Positions 28,299 through 36,378 of a DNA stretch of 64,000 bases are shown piece by piece. Both the position numbers and the translations under genes were made by a program. The notes below the pieces were generated by a model. The model saw only the letters and a list, made by a program, of their open reading frames with translations, was not told the DNA's origin and did not search any database. Each line of letters opens with the position of its first letter. Position 1 is the first letter of the stretch. This stretch comes from Hyphomicrobiales bacterium (GTDB lineage Bacteria > Pseudomonadota > Alphaproteobacteria > Rhizobiales > Beijerinckiaceae). Where the stretch lies: the NCBI GenBank assembly GCA_017302635.1, contig JAFLCX010000002.1, forward strand, positions 248,001 through 312,000, in the 5' to 3' direction.

Positions 28299-29750
28299 TC
28301 ACGCGATCCCGCCGATGCAGACGTATTTGATGTCCATGTAGTCATCGAGGCCATATTTCGAGCCTTCCTTGCCCATGCCACTTTCCTTCACGCCGCCAAA
28401 GGGCGCGACTTCTGTGGTGATCAGGCCTTCATTGATGCCGACCATGCCGTATTTCAGCGCCTCGGAAACCCGGAAGGCACGGGCGAGGTCGCGCGTGTAG
28501 AAATAGCTCGCGAGGCCATATTCGGTGGCGTTGGCCCAGCCGATCACCTGCTCTTCGGTCTCGAATTTGAAGATGGGGGCGAGCGGCCCGAAGGTTTCGT
28601 CCGTCGCGACCTTGGCATCCTGCGTGACACCTTTCACGATGGTCGGCTCGAACCACGAGCCCCCGAGCTTGTGGCGCTTGCCGCCTGTCACGATCGTGCC
28701 GCCCTTGGCAGTCGCGTCGGCAATATGTTCCTCCACCTTCTCGACCGCTTTCATGTCGATGAGGGGGCCGACTGCAACGCCCGCATCGAGGCCATTGCCG
28801 ACTTTCATCTGGCTGACGGCCGCCGCGAGCTTTTCGGCGAACAGATCATGCACGCCGGCTTGCACGTAGAAGCGGTTGGTGCAGACGCAGGTCTGACCCG
28901 CGTTGCGATACTTTGCGAGCACCGCGCCTGCGACCGCCCGGTCGATATCGGCGTCATCGAACACGATGAAAGGCGCGTTGCCACCGAGTTCCATGGAGCA
29001 GCGCTTCATGGTCGTGGCGGCTTGGGCCATCAGCAACTTGCCGATTTCGGTGGAGCCGGTGAAGCTGATTTTCCGCACGGCCGGGTTGGAAGTGAGTTCA
29101 CCGCCGATTTCCGAAGCCGAGCCGGTGACAATGTTGACCACACCCGCCGGAATGCCGGCCTTTTCGCACATGGCACCCCAGACGAGGGCTGAAAACGGTG
29201 TTTGCGACGCGGGCTTGATGACAATCGTGCAACCTGCTGCCAGTGCGGCTCCCAGTTTGCGCCCGATCATCGAAGACGGGAAATTCCAGGGCGTGATCGC
29301 CGCAACCACGCCCACAGGCTCTTTGGTGACGAGAATGCGCCGGTCGCCCCAGGGTGAGGGGATCACGTCGCCGTAGGCACGCTTCGCCTCCTCGGCGAAC
29401 CATTGAACATAGGCCGCAGAACCCAGAACCTCGCCCTTGGCTTCGGCGAGCGGCTTGCCCTGTTCCATCGTGAGAATCGTGCCCAAAGCCTCGACATGCT
29501 CGCGCAGCAGGCTTGCGAGGGTCATCAGCATCGCCGAACGCTCGGCGGCGGTTTTCTTGCGCCAGGCCGGGAACGCAGCTTCCGCAGCCGCAATGGCGCG
29601 TGCGGTCTCGGCCTTGCCGCAAGAGGGAACCTTGCCGAACATCTCACCGGTCGCCGGGTCCAGAACGGATATCGTCTTGCCCGAATTTGCCTGCACCCAT
29701 TCTCCGCCAATGAAATTGGCTTCCTTCTTGAATTCAAGCTTGGTCAGCAT
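28299..29750 (-). CDS. GabD-like aldehyde dehydrogenase, probable sulfolactaldehyde dehydrogenase
   Basis: An NAD(P)-dependent aldehyde dehydrogenase of 483 residues, cytoplasmic. The catalytic Cys is in GNAGQTCVCTNRFYV and the general-base Glu in MELGGNAPFIVF. ITPWNFPSSMIGRKLGAA and FTGSTEIGKLL form the cofactor site. By sequence it is succinate-semialdehyde dehydrogenase-like. Sulfolactaldehyde (SLA) dehydrogenases of SQ degraders are close relatives of GabD, because sulfonate and carboxylate bind alike. In this operon, with SlcC, ComC and SuyAB downstream of the chemistry, oxidation of SLA to (S)-sulfolactate is the best-fitting role. A succinate-semialdehyde function is the alternative. 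GAGGAATAACCC precedes the ATG. Confidence 0.85.
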   Translation of the reverse strand: MLTKLEFKKEANFIGGEWVQANSGKTISVLDPATGEMFGKVPSCGKAETARAIAAAEAAFPAWRKKTAAERSAMLMTLASLLREHVEALGTILTMEQGKPLAEAKGEVLGSAAYVQWFAEEAKRAYGDVIPSPWGDRRILVTKEPVGVVAAITPWNFPSSMIGRKLGAALAAGCTIVIKPASQTPFSALVWGAMCEKAGIPAGVVNIVTGSASEIGGELTSNPAVRKISFTGSTEIGKLLMAQAATTMKRCSMELGGNAPFIVFDDADIDRAVAGAVLAKYRNAGQTCVCTNRFYVQAGVHDLFAEKLAAAVSQMKVGNGLDAGVAVGPLIDMKAVEKVEEHIADATAKGGTIVTGGKRHKLGGSWFEPTIVKGVTQDAKVATDETFGPLAPIFKFETEEQVIGWANATEYGLASYFYTRDLARAFRVSEALKYGMVGINEGLITTEVAPFGGVKESGMGKEGSKYGLDDYMDIKYVCIGGIA

Positions 29751-29797
29751 GGGTTATTCCTCGATCCGGTTTTCATTTTTGAATTTTTGGGAGCGCG

Positions 29798-30796
29798 TCA
29801 GAGCGCTTCGATTTCGGCGACCAAAGCCGCTGCGACCGCCAATCCATCGCGCTTTGCTTTCTCGCGCAAGGAGATTCGACGGCTGCCGGGCAATCGCGTT
29901 CCCGGCTGGGCACTGATCTGGCCGGCGAGACGCCCGAAATGGCTGACCGCGGCTGGCCCACCGATCATTTTTGAATCGAAGGCGATGAGCAATTGTCCGG
30001 TCCCGGGCGGGCCGCCCTTGTCATCGAGGAACGATGTCGCATCGGCCGCATAGGTCGCGCCGGTCAGGCCAGCCGCGAGAATTTCCACCATCAGCGCGAG
30101 GGCTGTACCCTTGGCGTCACCGAGCGGCAGCATGGTGCCCTTGAGCGCGGCTTCCGGGTCTGTGGTCGGCTGACCATCGGCATCGAGCGCCCAGCCTTCG
30201 GGGATTTTCTCCCCTTTCTGCTTTGCGGCGAGAATGTTCCCGCGTGCGACCGTCGAGAGCGAAAGATCGACAACGATCGGAGCGTCATGAGGCAGGGGGC
30301 ATGCAAAGGCGATCGGATTGGTGCCAAACGTAGCGGTCTTGCCGCCCCAAGGCGCCATCGCAGCGGGCGTGTTGGCGAAGAGCATCGCCACGAGCCCCGC
30401 TTCGGCAAGTTTTTCGACCGGATGGCCCGCCACGCCGCAATGGTGCGAGCGCCGGATCGCTGCCGTTGCCACGCCCATGATCGGAGCGGCTTCGAGGAGT
30501 GCGCTCACCGCCGCGTTGATGGCCGGATAGGCGAAACCGTGGCGCGCATCGATGCGGATCAATGCCGGCGTGACATGCTCGACCTTCGGAACCGCCGCGC
30601 CATCCACCTTGCCGTTCTTCGCCTGCGCCGCATAGCTCGGCACGCGCGAGAGACCGTGACCTTTCAGACCATCGGCCTCTGCCGCGACCAGCGCTTTCGC
30701 CACAATCGCGGCATTGGCGGAATGCGTGCGACAGCGTTCGAGTGCCGAGGCGACGAGCACCTCGGCTTGATCCACAGAGAGTGTTTTTGTCGTCAT
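29798..30796 (-). CDS. comC: Malate/L-lactate dehydrogenase-family oxidoreductase, probable (R)-sulfolactate dehydrogenase
   Basis: A 332-residue NAD(P)-dependent dehydrogenase of the Ldh2/YlbC/ComC fold, which is unrelated to classical lactate dehydrogenases. Motifs seen are LKGHGLSRVPSYA (near residue 45), RSHHCGVAGHPVEKLAE (near 115) and GGKTATFGTNPIAFACP (near 145). Members include ComC, which interconverts sulfopyruvate and (R)-sulfolactate. The start overlaps slcC by four bases. Paired with SlcC it would reduce sulfopyruvate to the (R)-isomer that SuyAB cleaves. Without that context malate or ureidoglycolate would be possible substrates. Confidence 0.82.
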   Translation of the reverse strand: MTTKTLSVDQAEVLVASALERCRTHSANAAIVAKALVAAEADGLKGHGLSRVPSYAAQAKNGKVDGAAVPKVEHVTPALIRIDARHGFAYPAINAAVSALLEAAPIMGVATAAIRRSHHCGVAGHPVEKLAEAGLVAMLFANTPAAMAPWGGKTATFGTNPIAFACPLPHDAPIVVDLSLSTVARGNILAAKQKGEKIPEGWALDADGQPTTDPEAALKGTMLPLGDAKGTALALMVEILAAGLTGATYAADATSFLDDKGGPPGTGQLLIAFDSKMIGGPAAVSHFGRLAGQISAQPGTRLPGSRRISLREKAKRDGLAVAAALVAEIEAL

Positions 30797-31725
30797 GCCT
30801 TCCTGTCCAGATGTTCCAGAACCTTTGCAGCGATGAGGTTCGAGACGCGAATATTCGACTCGATTGTCACCCCGGCAATATGGGGCGTGAGGATGAGGTT
30901 GGGACAACCGGCGAACACTGCGCCCTGTGCCGCGTTGAGCGGCTCTTCCTCGAACACATCGAGCGCCGCACCGGCGAGCCGGCCCTTTTTCAAGGCGGCC
31001 GCCAAGGCGTGCTCATCGATCACGCCGCCGCGCGAGGCATTGAGGATGATCGCGTCGGGGCGCATGCGACTGATCCGCAGGGCATCGATCATATTGCGGG
31101 TGGCCTCGGTCAACGGCACATGCAGCGAAATCACATCCGCTTCGCGCAACAAGGGTTCGAGCCCATGCGGGCGGGCGAGGCTCCAGGCGGGGTCGTGATC
31201 CGCCACGAACGGATCATGCGCCATCACATCCATGCCGAGCGCCCGAGCGCGTTTCGCAACCTCACGCGCGATCGAGCCGAAGCCGACGAGGCCCATGATC
31301 CGGCCGGAAAGCTCGCGCCCCATCAGCTTGTTGCGCGGCCATGCACCCGCGATCACCTCCGGCGTGGAATGATAGGCGCCGCGCAGCAGCAGCATCGCCG
31401 AGGCAATCACCCATTCCGCAACGGAGAGATCATTGGCGCCCGTGGCAGGGATTACCGCAATGCCGTTTTCCGTGCAGGCCGGCACATCGATGTTGTCGAG
31501 TCCGACGCCGAGACGCCCCACAACCTCGAGCTTTCGCCCCGCTTCGAGCAGGGCACCGCGCACCTGAGTGCGGTTGCGCACGATCAGCGCTCGAGCTTCG
31601 GGCAGAAGCAGGGCAAGGCGGGCCGGGTCATCCACCAGCTTGGGGTCGTAAAGCGTGACATGGCGTGCCGAGAGGCTCGCGACCGCAACTTCATCCATGA
31701 ATTCGGTGATGATGATGTCCGTCAT
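30793..31725 (-). CDS. slcC: D-isomer-type 2-hydroxyacid dehydrogenase, probable (S)-sulfolactate dehydrogenase
   Basis: A 310-residue NAD-dependent dehydrogenase of the PGDH family. NAD-binding residues lie in IMGLVGFGSIAREVAKRA, and the catalytic Arg/Glu/His are in NASRGGVIDEHAL, DVFEEEPL and LTPHIAGVT. SlcC of Chromohalobacter salexigens is a member of this family and oxidises (S)-sulfolactate to sulfopyruvate. The position between suyZ and comC, with overlapping starts and stops, supports the same role here. A general phosphoglycerate-dehydrogenase-like activity cannot be excluded from sequence alone. Confidence 0.82.
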   Translation of the reverse strand: MTDIIITEFMDEVAVASLSARHVTLYDPKLVDDPARLALLLPEARALIVRNRTQVRGALLEAGRKLEVVGRLGVGLDNIDVPACTENGIAVIPATGANDLSVAEWVIASAMLLLRGAYHSTPEVIAGAWPRNKLMGRELSGRIMGLVGFGSIAREVAKRARALGMDVMAHDPFVADHDPAWSLARPHGLEPLLREADVISLHVPLTEATRNMIDALRISRMRPDAIILNASRGGVIDEHALAAALKKGRLAGAALDVFEEEPLNAAQGAVFAGCPNLILTPHIAGVTIESNIRVSNLIAAKVLEHLDRKA

Positions 31726-31728
31726 GTT

Positions 31729-32778
31729 TCACCTCAACAACAGAATTCCGCCGGTTCCGGCAAAAAGAATCATCAGTCCCGCGCCGCAAAAAACGGCCAC
31801 ATGCCGCCAGCCGATGCTGGTCAGCGCGCTCAGGGATGTGCCGAGCCCGAGCGCAGCGATTGCGATCAGCAATCCCCAGCGCGAGGCCTCGACCAGCACG
31901 GCCTTGATCGGCTGATAGGTCCCCGCGAGCGGCGTTGCCGGCAGAAATGAATTGAGCGCCGCCAGCAGGATGAACACAAGCGCAAAAACCGGCACCGGCA
32001 CTTTCGCTTCGCCGGCCTGGTCGCCGCGGCGCAGGAAATACCAGCCGATGGCCAGCACCACGGGCAGCAGCAGAAGCACGCGGAAGAGCTTCACGATGAC
32101 AGCCGTGTTACCCACGGGCTCCGAGACGGCATAGGCCGCACCGACAACTTGCGCCATGTCCTGAATGGTCAGCCCGAGCATCACACCGGTCTCGTGAGCC
32201 GAAAACCCGAGCCAGATGCAAAGGGGAGGATAGGCGAGCATCACAAGGGTCGAGATCGCATTCGCCATCACGACGGTGAAGGCGATGTCGGCCGACTTGT
32301 TCTTGTAATCGGGAACAACGGTTGCGGTGGCGAGGGTCGCGGATGCACCGCACACCGCATTCGCCGCGCCGCTCAGCGCCCCGAGCCCTGCCTCCCTGCC
32401 CAGGAAGCGGGCGAGGATAAAACCCGAAAGCAACGTCAGCGCCATCACGCCGACGATCATGAAGGCTGTGCCGAGGCCAAGAGCGACAATATCGCCGAAA
32501 GCGATGCGCAGCCCAAGCAGGGCAATGGCGTAGCGCAGCAAGGTTTTTACCGCATAGGTGATGCCGGGCTGGAAGAACGGGCGCTGCGCCACGCTGTTCA
32601 GCGCTATCCCGATCACGAGCGCGATCACCATGTCGGGCAGCGAGATGCGACCGGCGGTGATGGCCTTGAGCCACGGTGCGGCCATCACGGCCGCTACCGC
32701 AACGCCCAACGAGAGGAGAAGGCCCGGAGCAATGCCCCGGGCCTTCGTCAATGCATCCGATGTGCCGGAACCCGCCAT
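31729..32778 (-). CDS. suyZ: YeiH/UPF0324 exporter, probable sulfite/sulfate exporter SuyZ
   Basis: An inner-membrane protein of 349 residues with about ten helices. GISLPDMVIALVIGIALNS-like first helices, LLRYAIALLGLRIAFGDIV and SGAANAVCGASATLATATVV are typical of the UPF0324/YeiH (putative sulfate exporter) family. A family member next to suyAB in Paracoccus pantotrophus was named SuyZ and assigned to export of the inorganic sulfur released. Here it directly follows suyB (10 bases), so the same role is likely. Whether the ion is sulfite or sulfate is not known. Confidence 0.85.
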   Translation of the reverse strand: MAGSGTSDALTKARGIAPGLLLSLGVAVAAVMAAPWLKAITAGRISLPDMVIALVIGIALNSVAQRPFFQPGITYAVKTLLRYAIALLGLRIAFGDIVALGLGTAFMIVGVMALTLLSGFILARFLGREAGLGALSGAANAVCGASATLATATVVPDYKNKSADIAFTVVMANAISTLVMLAYPPLCIWLGFSAHETGVMLGLTIQDMAQVVGAAYAVSEPVGNTAVIVKLFRVLLLLPVVLAIGWYFLRRGDQAGEAKVPVPVFALVFILLAALNSFLPATPLAGTYQPIKAVLVEASRWGLLIAIAALGLGTSLSALTSIGWRHVAVFCGAGLMILFAGTGGILLLR

Positions 32779-32788
32779 GAGAGGACCG

Positions 32789-34081
32789 TCACGCGCTCCG
32801 GTAGAGCTTGGTCATCACGAACTCGCGGTGACCCAGCGCTTCAGCCGCGGTGAGGCGGCCGTTTGCCGTGCGAACGATGTTGTCGATCAGCGCATCACCG
32901 GCCTCCGGAATGGTCAGCGTGCGCGCCAGAACGCCGGAGACATCGACATCGATGTGTTCGGGCATCGTACGCATGGTCTTCGGGTTGCCGGTGATCTTGA
33001 TCACGGGAACGATCGGGTTGCCGATCACGTTGCCTTGCCCAGTCGGGAAAGTATGGATCACATAACCGCCCGCCGCCATCAGGGTCACGCATTCGGCGGC
33101 AGCCGATGACGTATCCATGAAATAGAGGCCGGGGCCTTTCGCGGGCGCTTCGGCGGGGTCAAGAATGTCGATATATTTGCATTCACGACCGATTTTCTCG
33201 AGATTGCCCAGCGCCTTTTCCTCGATGGTGGTAAGGCCGCCCGCGATATTGCCCTTGGTCGGCTGACTGTCGGAGAGGTCAGAGGTCTTGTGCGCCTCGA
33301 TCACATCGTCCTGATAGGCTTTCCACATCTTGTACCAGCGTTCACCCACCTCCTTGGTGGCGGCGCGCGCCTTGCACAGATGCTCCGCTCCGGTGATTTC
33401 CGAGGTCTCGCCGAACACGCCGTAGATGCCCTTCGGGATGAGCTTGTCGTACATGTTGCCAACGGTGGGGCAGGAGGAGAGGCCGGTGGTGGTGTCGCTC
33501 TCGCCGCATTTGGTCGAGATCCACAGATCCGATATCGGACACTTCTCGCGCGAGAGTTCGCTGGCCCATTGGACGAATTCCTTCGCCACATAGGATGCCT
33601 TCGCGATCACGGCGATGTCGCCATGCCCTTCGATGCCGAAGCCGACAACCGGCTTGCCGGTCTTGGCGATGCCGTCGACAACAATCTTGGTCCAGCCATC
33701 CTCGATGCCGATGACCACGACAGCCGCGACATTCGGGTTAGAGCCGACACCGATCAGCGTGCGGAAATGCAGATCGAGATCAAGCCCGAATTGCAGCCGA
33801 CCATAGGCGTGCGGCAGTGCGAGCACGCCCTTCACATTATTCGCCACCGCTTCGCAGGCGGCATTCGAAAGGTCATCAAGCGGGAGCATCACGACGTGAT
33901 TGCGCACGCCGACGCGACCATTCTCGCGCCGCCATGCCATCACGGCATCGCGCACGAGCCCGCCGCGGCGCTTGGGCGCGACGGGAGACTTGAAGCCCGG
34001 CGCTTCGATTTTCCGGCCCTTGATGGATTTGAGACGGTTCTGGTTGAGCGAGAAATTCGCAACAATCGGTGCACTTGCCAT
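32789..34081 (-). CDS. suyB: 3-sulfolactate sulfo-lyase, large subunit
   Basis: The catalytic subunit, 430 residues, of the UxaA/altronate-dehydratase family. With SuyA it cleaves (R)-3-sulfolactate to pyruvate and sulfite, an iron-dependent reaction in the cytoplasm. Family residues are visible in [36 protein letters not shown], the Cys-containing [19 protein letters not shown] and [19 protein letters not shown]. Both subunits are separate small and large genes, as in SuyAB, and the surrounding slcC, comC and suyZ genes point away from altronate. GAGG precedes the ATG, 10 bases after suyA. Confidence 0.9.
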   Translation of the reverse strand: MASAPIVANFSLNQNRLKSIKGRKIEAPGFKSPVAPKRRGGLVRDAVMAWRRENGRVGVRNHVVMLPLDDLSNAACEAVANNVKGVLALPHAYGRLQFGLDLDLHFRTLIGVGSNPNVAAVVVIGIEDGWTKIVVDGIAKTGKPVVGFGIEGHGDIAVIAKASYVAKEFVQWASELSREKCPISDLWISTKCGESDTTTGLSSCPTVGNMYDKLIPKGIYGVFGETSEITGAEHLCKARAATKEVGERWYKMWKAYQDDVIEAHKTSDLSDSQPTKGNIAGGLTTIEEKALGNLEKIGRECKYIDILDPAEAPAKGPGLYFMDTSSAAAECVTLMAAGGYVIHTFPTGQGNVIGNPIVPVIKITGNPKTMRTMPEHIDVDVSGVLARTLTIPEAGDALIDNIVRTANGRLTAAEALGHREFVMTKLYRSA

Positions 34082-34091
34082 AGCTCAATCC

Positions 34092-34379
34092 TCACCAGCG
34101 CTTCGTTTTGACATTGTGGACATGGACATGCTCGCCCTTGCCGATATCGGCCTTGGCCACACCGATGTCCTGACCGTATTTCCAGATCGTATCGCCCTTC
34201 TTGATATCCTGAAGCGCGATCTTGTGCCCGATGGGGATATCCATCTTGGCCTTGATGCGGAAATCGGAATTGTCATGGGTGATCACGGCCAGCATGTCGG
34301 TGCCGGCCTTGAGGCCTTCCACCACCACCACGCCCACCGTGTCCTTCTTCTCGTGCACGAGCAAATGCGGGATCGCCAT
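34092..34379 (-). CDS. suyA: 3-sulfolactate sulfo-lyase, small subunit
   Basis: A 95-residue SAF-domain protein. The C-terminal GEHVHVHNVKTKRW is the hallmark of the UxaA/SuyA N-terminal domain, and IPIGHKIALQDIKKGDTIWK precedes it. It forms the sulfo-lyase with SuyB. I chose ATG 34379 with AGGGAG about 11 bases upstream; GTG 34385 would add two residues. It is the first gene of the operon suyA-suyB-suyZ-slcC-comC-gabD-yitT, whose promoter and repeated operator elements lie at 34452-34487. Confidence 0.9.
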   Translation of the reverse strand: MAIPHLLVHEKKDTVGVVVVEGLKAGTDMLAVITHDNSDFRIKAKMDIPIGHKIALQDIKKGDTIWKYGQDIGVAKADIGKGEHVHVHNVKTKRW

Positions 34380-34451
34380 TGCCACGCTTCTCCCTGTCCT
34401 TTGTCTTGAAAATCAGGCATGCCAACATAGGCGGGCGATGCCTTCGGCTCA

Positions 34452-34487
34452 CTCTTGTATAAGACATAAGACTTGGTAGAGTGTCAA
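34452..34487 (-). promoter_or_regulatory. Promoter of the sulfolactate operon with tandem ATAAGAC elements
   Basis: On the minus strand TTGACA (34487-34482) and TCTTAT (34464-34459) are spaced by 17 bases, a good sigma-70 promoter for suyA. On the plus strand two exact ATAAGAC copies stand head to tail (34459-34465 and 34466-34472), covering the -10 and part of the spacer. The left copy is also half of an imperfect palindrome CTCTTGTATAAGAC (34452-34465). The spot lies between divergent suyA and the GntR gene, so GntR control of both is the natural reading. Confidence 0.65.
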
Positions 34488-34521
34488 CCGGCGAAAGCAT
34501 CCTGCAAGGCGAGGAATTTCC

Positions 34522-35268
34522 ATGACGGCAGAGCGCGTGATGCCTGCAGAGACGGCCAATCCCGGCTTCCGCCCGCTTTATCGGCAGGTAAAAGACCTGC
34601 TGCTCAAGCGTATCGGTGATGGCATCTGGTCGCCCGGAGCGCTGATCCCTTCCGAGCAGCAGATTGCCGCCGAACTCGGTGTCAGTCAGGGCACGGTGCG
34701 GAAGGCACTTGACGAGATGACGAGCGAACGGCTGCTCACGCGTCGGCAGGGCCGGGGCACTTTCGTCGCCCGGCATGACGAGGCGCGCATTCTTTTCCAG
34801 TTTTTCAAGATCGTGCCCGAGAGCGGCGTCGCGATTTTCCCCGAAAGCGAACTGCGCCGCACGGAGAATGCCCGCGCGGATGAGGAAGAACGCAGCGTTC
34901 TCAAACTCGCCCCCGGCGATCGAGTGGTGCGCATCACGCGCGTGCGCTCGCTAGGCGGAAAGCCGGTGATTTCGGAATATCTCAGCTTGCCGGCCCGATT
35001 GTTCCCGGGACTGGGCGAAGATATCCCGATCGAGAACAACCTCTATGAGCTTTATTCCTCGCGGTTCGGGATTACGGTCTCGGGCGGGCAGGAGCGCGTC
35101 AAGGCGATCGCGGCGCCGCCGGAAGACGCGCAGTTGTTGGGGCTGCCGCCCGGAGCGCCGGTGCTGGCAATTGATCGCGTCGCGGTTGCACTCGATGGCA
35201 CGCCGGTGGAGTGGCGGCGCACGCTCTGCCAGACGGCGGATTGCGCCTACGTCAGCGACCTGCGCTGA
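34522..35268 (+). CDS. GntR-family regulator, HutC subfamily
   Basis: A 248-residue repressor-type regulator. The winged helix is at about 18-85 (PLYRQVKDLLLKRIGDGIW; IAAELGVSQGTVRKALDEM; LLTRRQGRGTFVA). The UTRA ligand-binding domain is at about 105-245 (RVRSLGGKPVISEYLSLP; VEWRRTLCQTADCAYVSDL). It is transcribed divergently from suyA and converges on the sulfoquinovosidase candidate with adjacent stop codons, in the centre of the sulfonate island. A sugar or C3 sulfonate such as SQ, sulfofructose phosphate or sulfolactate is the probable effector. ATAAGAC-containing sites lie 50-63 bases before its start and before the transporter operon. Confidence 0.9.
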   Translation: MTAERVMPAETANPGFRPLYRQVKDLLLKRIGDGIWSPGALIPSEQQIAAELGVSQGTVRKALDEMTSERLLTRRQGRGTFVARHDEARILFQFFKIVPESGVAIFPESELRRTENARADEEERSVLKLAPGDRVVRITRVRSLGGKPVISEYLSLPARLFPGLGEDIPIENNLYELYSSRFGITVSGGQERVKAIAAPPEDAQLLGLPPGAPVLAIDRVAVALDGTPVEWRRTLCQTADCAYVSDLR

Positions 35269-36378
35269 TCAGAGCGCGATGGCGCGCCCCGAGCGCGCAC
35301 TTTCTTCTGCTGCGAGCCCGATCCGCACGGCCCGAATGCCATCCTGAAGCGTGACATCGACCGGCCCGCCCTCGAGCATCGCCGCCCGGAACCCAAGATG
35401 CTGGAAATAGGTCGATCCGTGGTGGTCGCCCGCCTTCAGCACGCTCTCGTCCACATGCACCGTGCGGCGGACCGGCCCCTTGGGCTCGCGTGGCGAGAAG
35501 ACGATCTCACTCCCGCGCTCCTCTGCACCCGGCCAGAAGCGCGCCGGGCCGGGGATCAGAGCTTCGATCTTGGCACGGCTACCCGTCGCGGCGATTTCCT
35601 CCTGGAAATAGCTGCCTTCGGCGAACATGCACAGATCGAGGCTTGCGCGGCAGCCATTCGCAAAATCGACAATCACGAAAGCATTGTCGAGAATGTCGGG
35701 CACGCGGCCACCGTAAACCTCGTCTCGATGGTTCACATCGGCCGCACCGCTCGCATAGACGCGCACAGGTTCGGAGCCCACAACAAGGCGCATGAGATCG
35801 AAGAAATGGCAGCATTTCTCAACGAGCGTTCCGCCCGTGCGCTCGGCAAAGCGGTTCCAGTCGCCCACTTTCTCCAGAAACGGAAAACGGTGCTCGCGAA
35901 TGGCGAACATCCGCAATGTGCCAATCTCGCCCGTTGATACGGCGCGGCGCAATTCCACGACCGGCGGCATGTAGCGATATTCCATCGCAACCCAGATCGG
36001 GGCAGGATAGCCCTTGGCCAGTGAAGCCAGCCGGTCGCAATCGGCGGGCGTGGTGACGACCGGTTTTTCAACCAGAATGCCAAGCGGTGTCGGGGCTTTC
36101 AGCAGGTCCTCCAGGACATGAATATGCGTATCGTTCGGGCTCGCGATCACCACGGCATCGAGCCCGCCGGCGGCCAGCATGGCGCGGTGATCGGCAAACC
36201 CGCGCGGCATCTGGCCGAGATGTTTCCCGGCTTCAGCGATGGAGAGCGCCACCTGCTCGTTGGTGGGATCTGCGATCGCGACCAGTTCCGATCCCGGAAT
36301 GAGCGCGAGATTTCGGATATGCTCGCGGCCCATCATGCCTGCACCGATCAGGCCATAACGAAGTGGTTTCGCGCTCAT
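35269..36378 (-). CDS. Gfo/Idh/MocA oxidoreductase-fold protein, candidate NAD-dependent sulfoquinovosidase
   Basis: A 369-residue protein. The Rossmann N-terminus has LIGAGMMGREH (10-20) and the EKP motif at 104-106. The C-terminal domain has YRY (134-136), REHRFPFLEK (161-170) and EKCCHFFDL (187-195) with His191 in the position usually used for catalysis. The fold covers sugar dehydrogenases and also the NAD-dependent glycosidases of families GH109 and GH188. GH188 enzymes (SqgA) release SQ from its glycosides and occur in sulfoglycolytic clusters. No GH31 sulfoquinovosidase is in the window, so this gene could take that role. It is last in the kinase-aldolase-isomerase operon and overlaps the isomerase by four bases. 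An SQ dehydrogenase is the main alternative. Confidence 0.75.
   Translation of the reverse strand: MSAKPLRYGLIGAGMMGREHIRNLALIPGSELVAIADPTNEQVALSIAEAGKHLGQMPRGFADHRAMLAAGGLDAVVIASPNDTHIHVLEDLLKAPTPLGILVEKPVVTTPADCDRLASLAKGYPAPIWVAMEYRYMPPVVELRRAVSTGEIGTLRMFAIREHRFPFLEKVGDWNRFAERTGGTLVEKCCHFFDLMRLVVGSEPVRVYASGAADVNHRDEVYGGRVPDILDNAFVIVDFANGCRASLDLCMFAEGSYFQEEIAATGSRAKIEALIPGPARFWPGAEERGSEIVFSPREPKGPVRRTVHVDESVLKAGDHHGSTYFQHLGFRAAMLEGGPVDVTLQDGIRAVRIGLAAEESARSGRAIAL

Noticed and set aside
28299..29750. GabD-like protein as a GABA-pathway succinate-semialdehyde dehydrogenase
   Set aside because: No GABA transaminase gene is near and the gene is inside the sulfolactate operon; not fully excluded by sequence.
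32789..34379. SuyAB pair as altronate dehydratase (UxaA) for galacturonate use
   Set aside because: No uronate genes are near, the subunits are split, and slcC, comC and a SuyZ-type exporter flank them.
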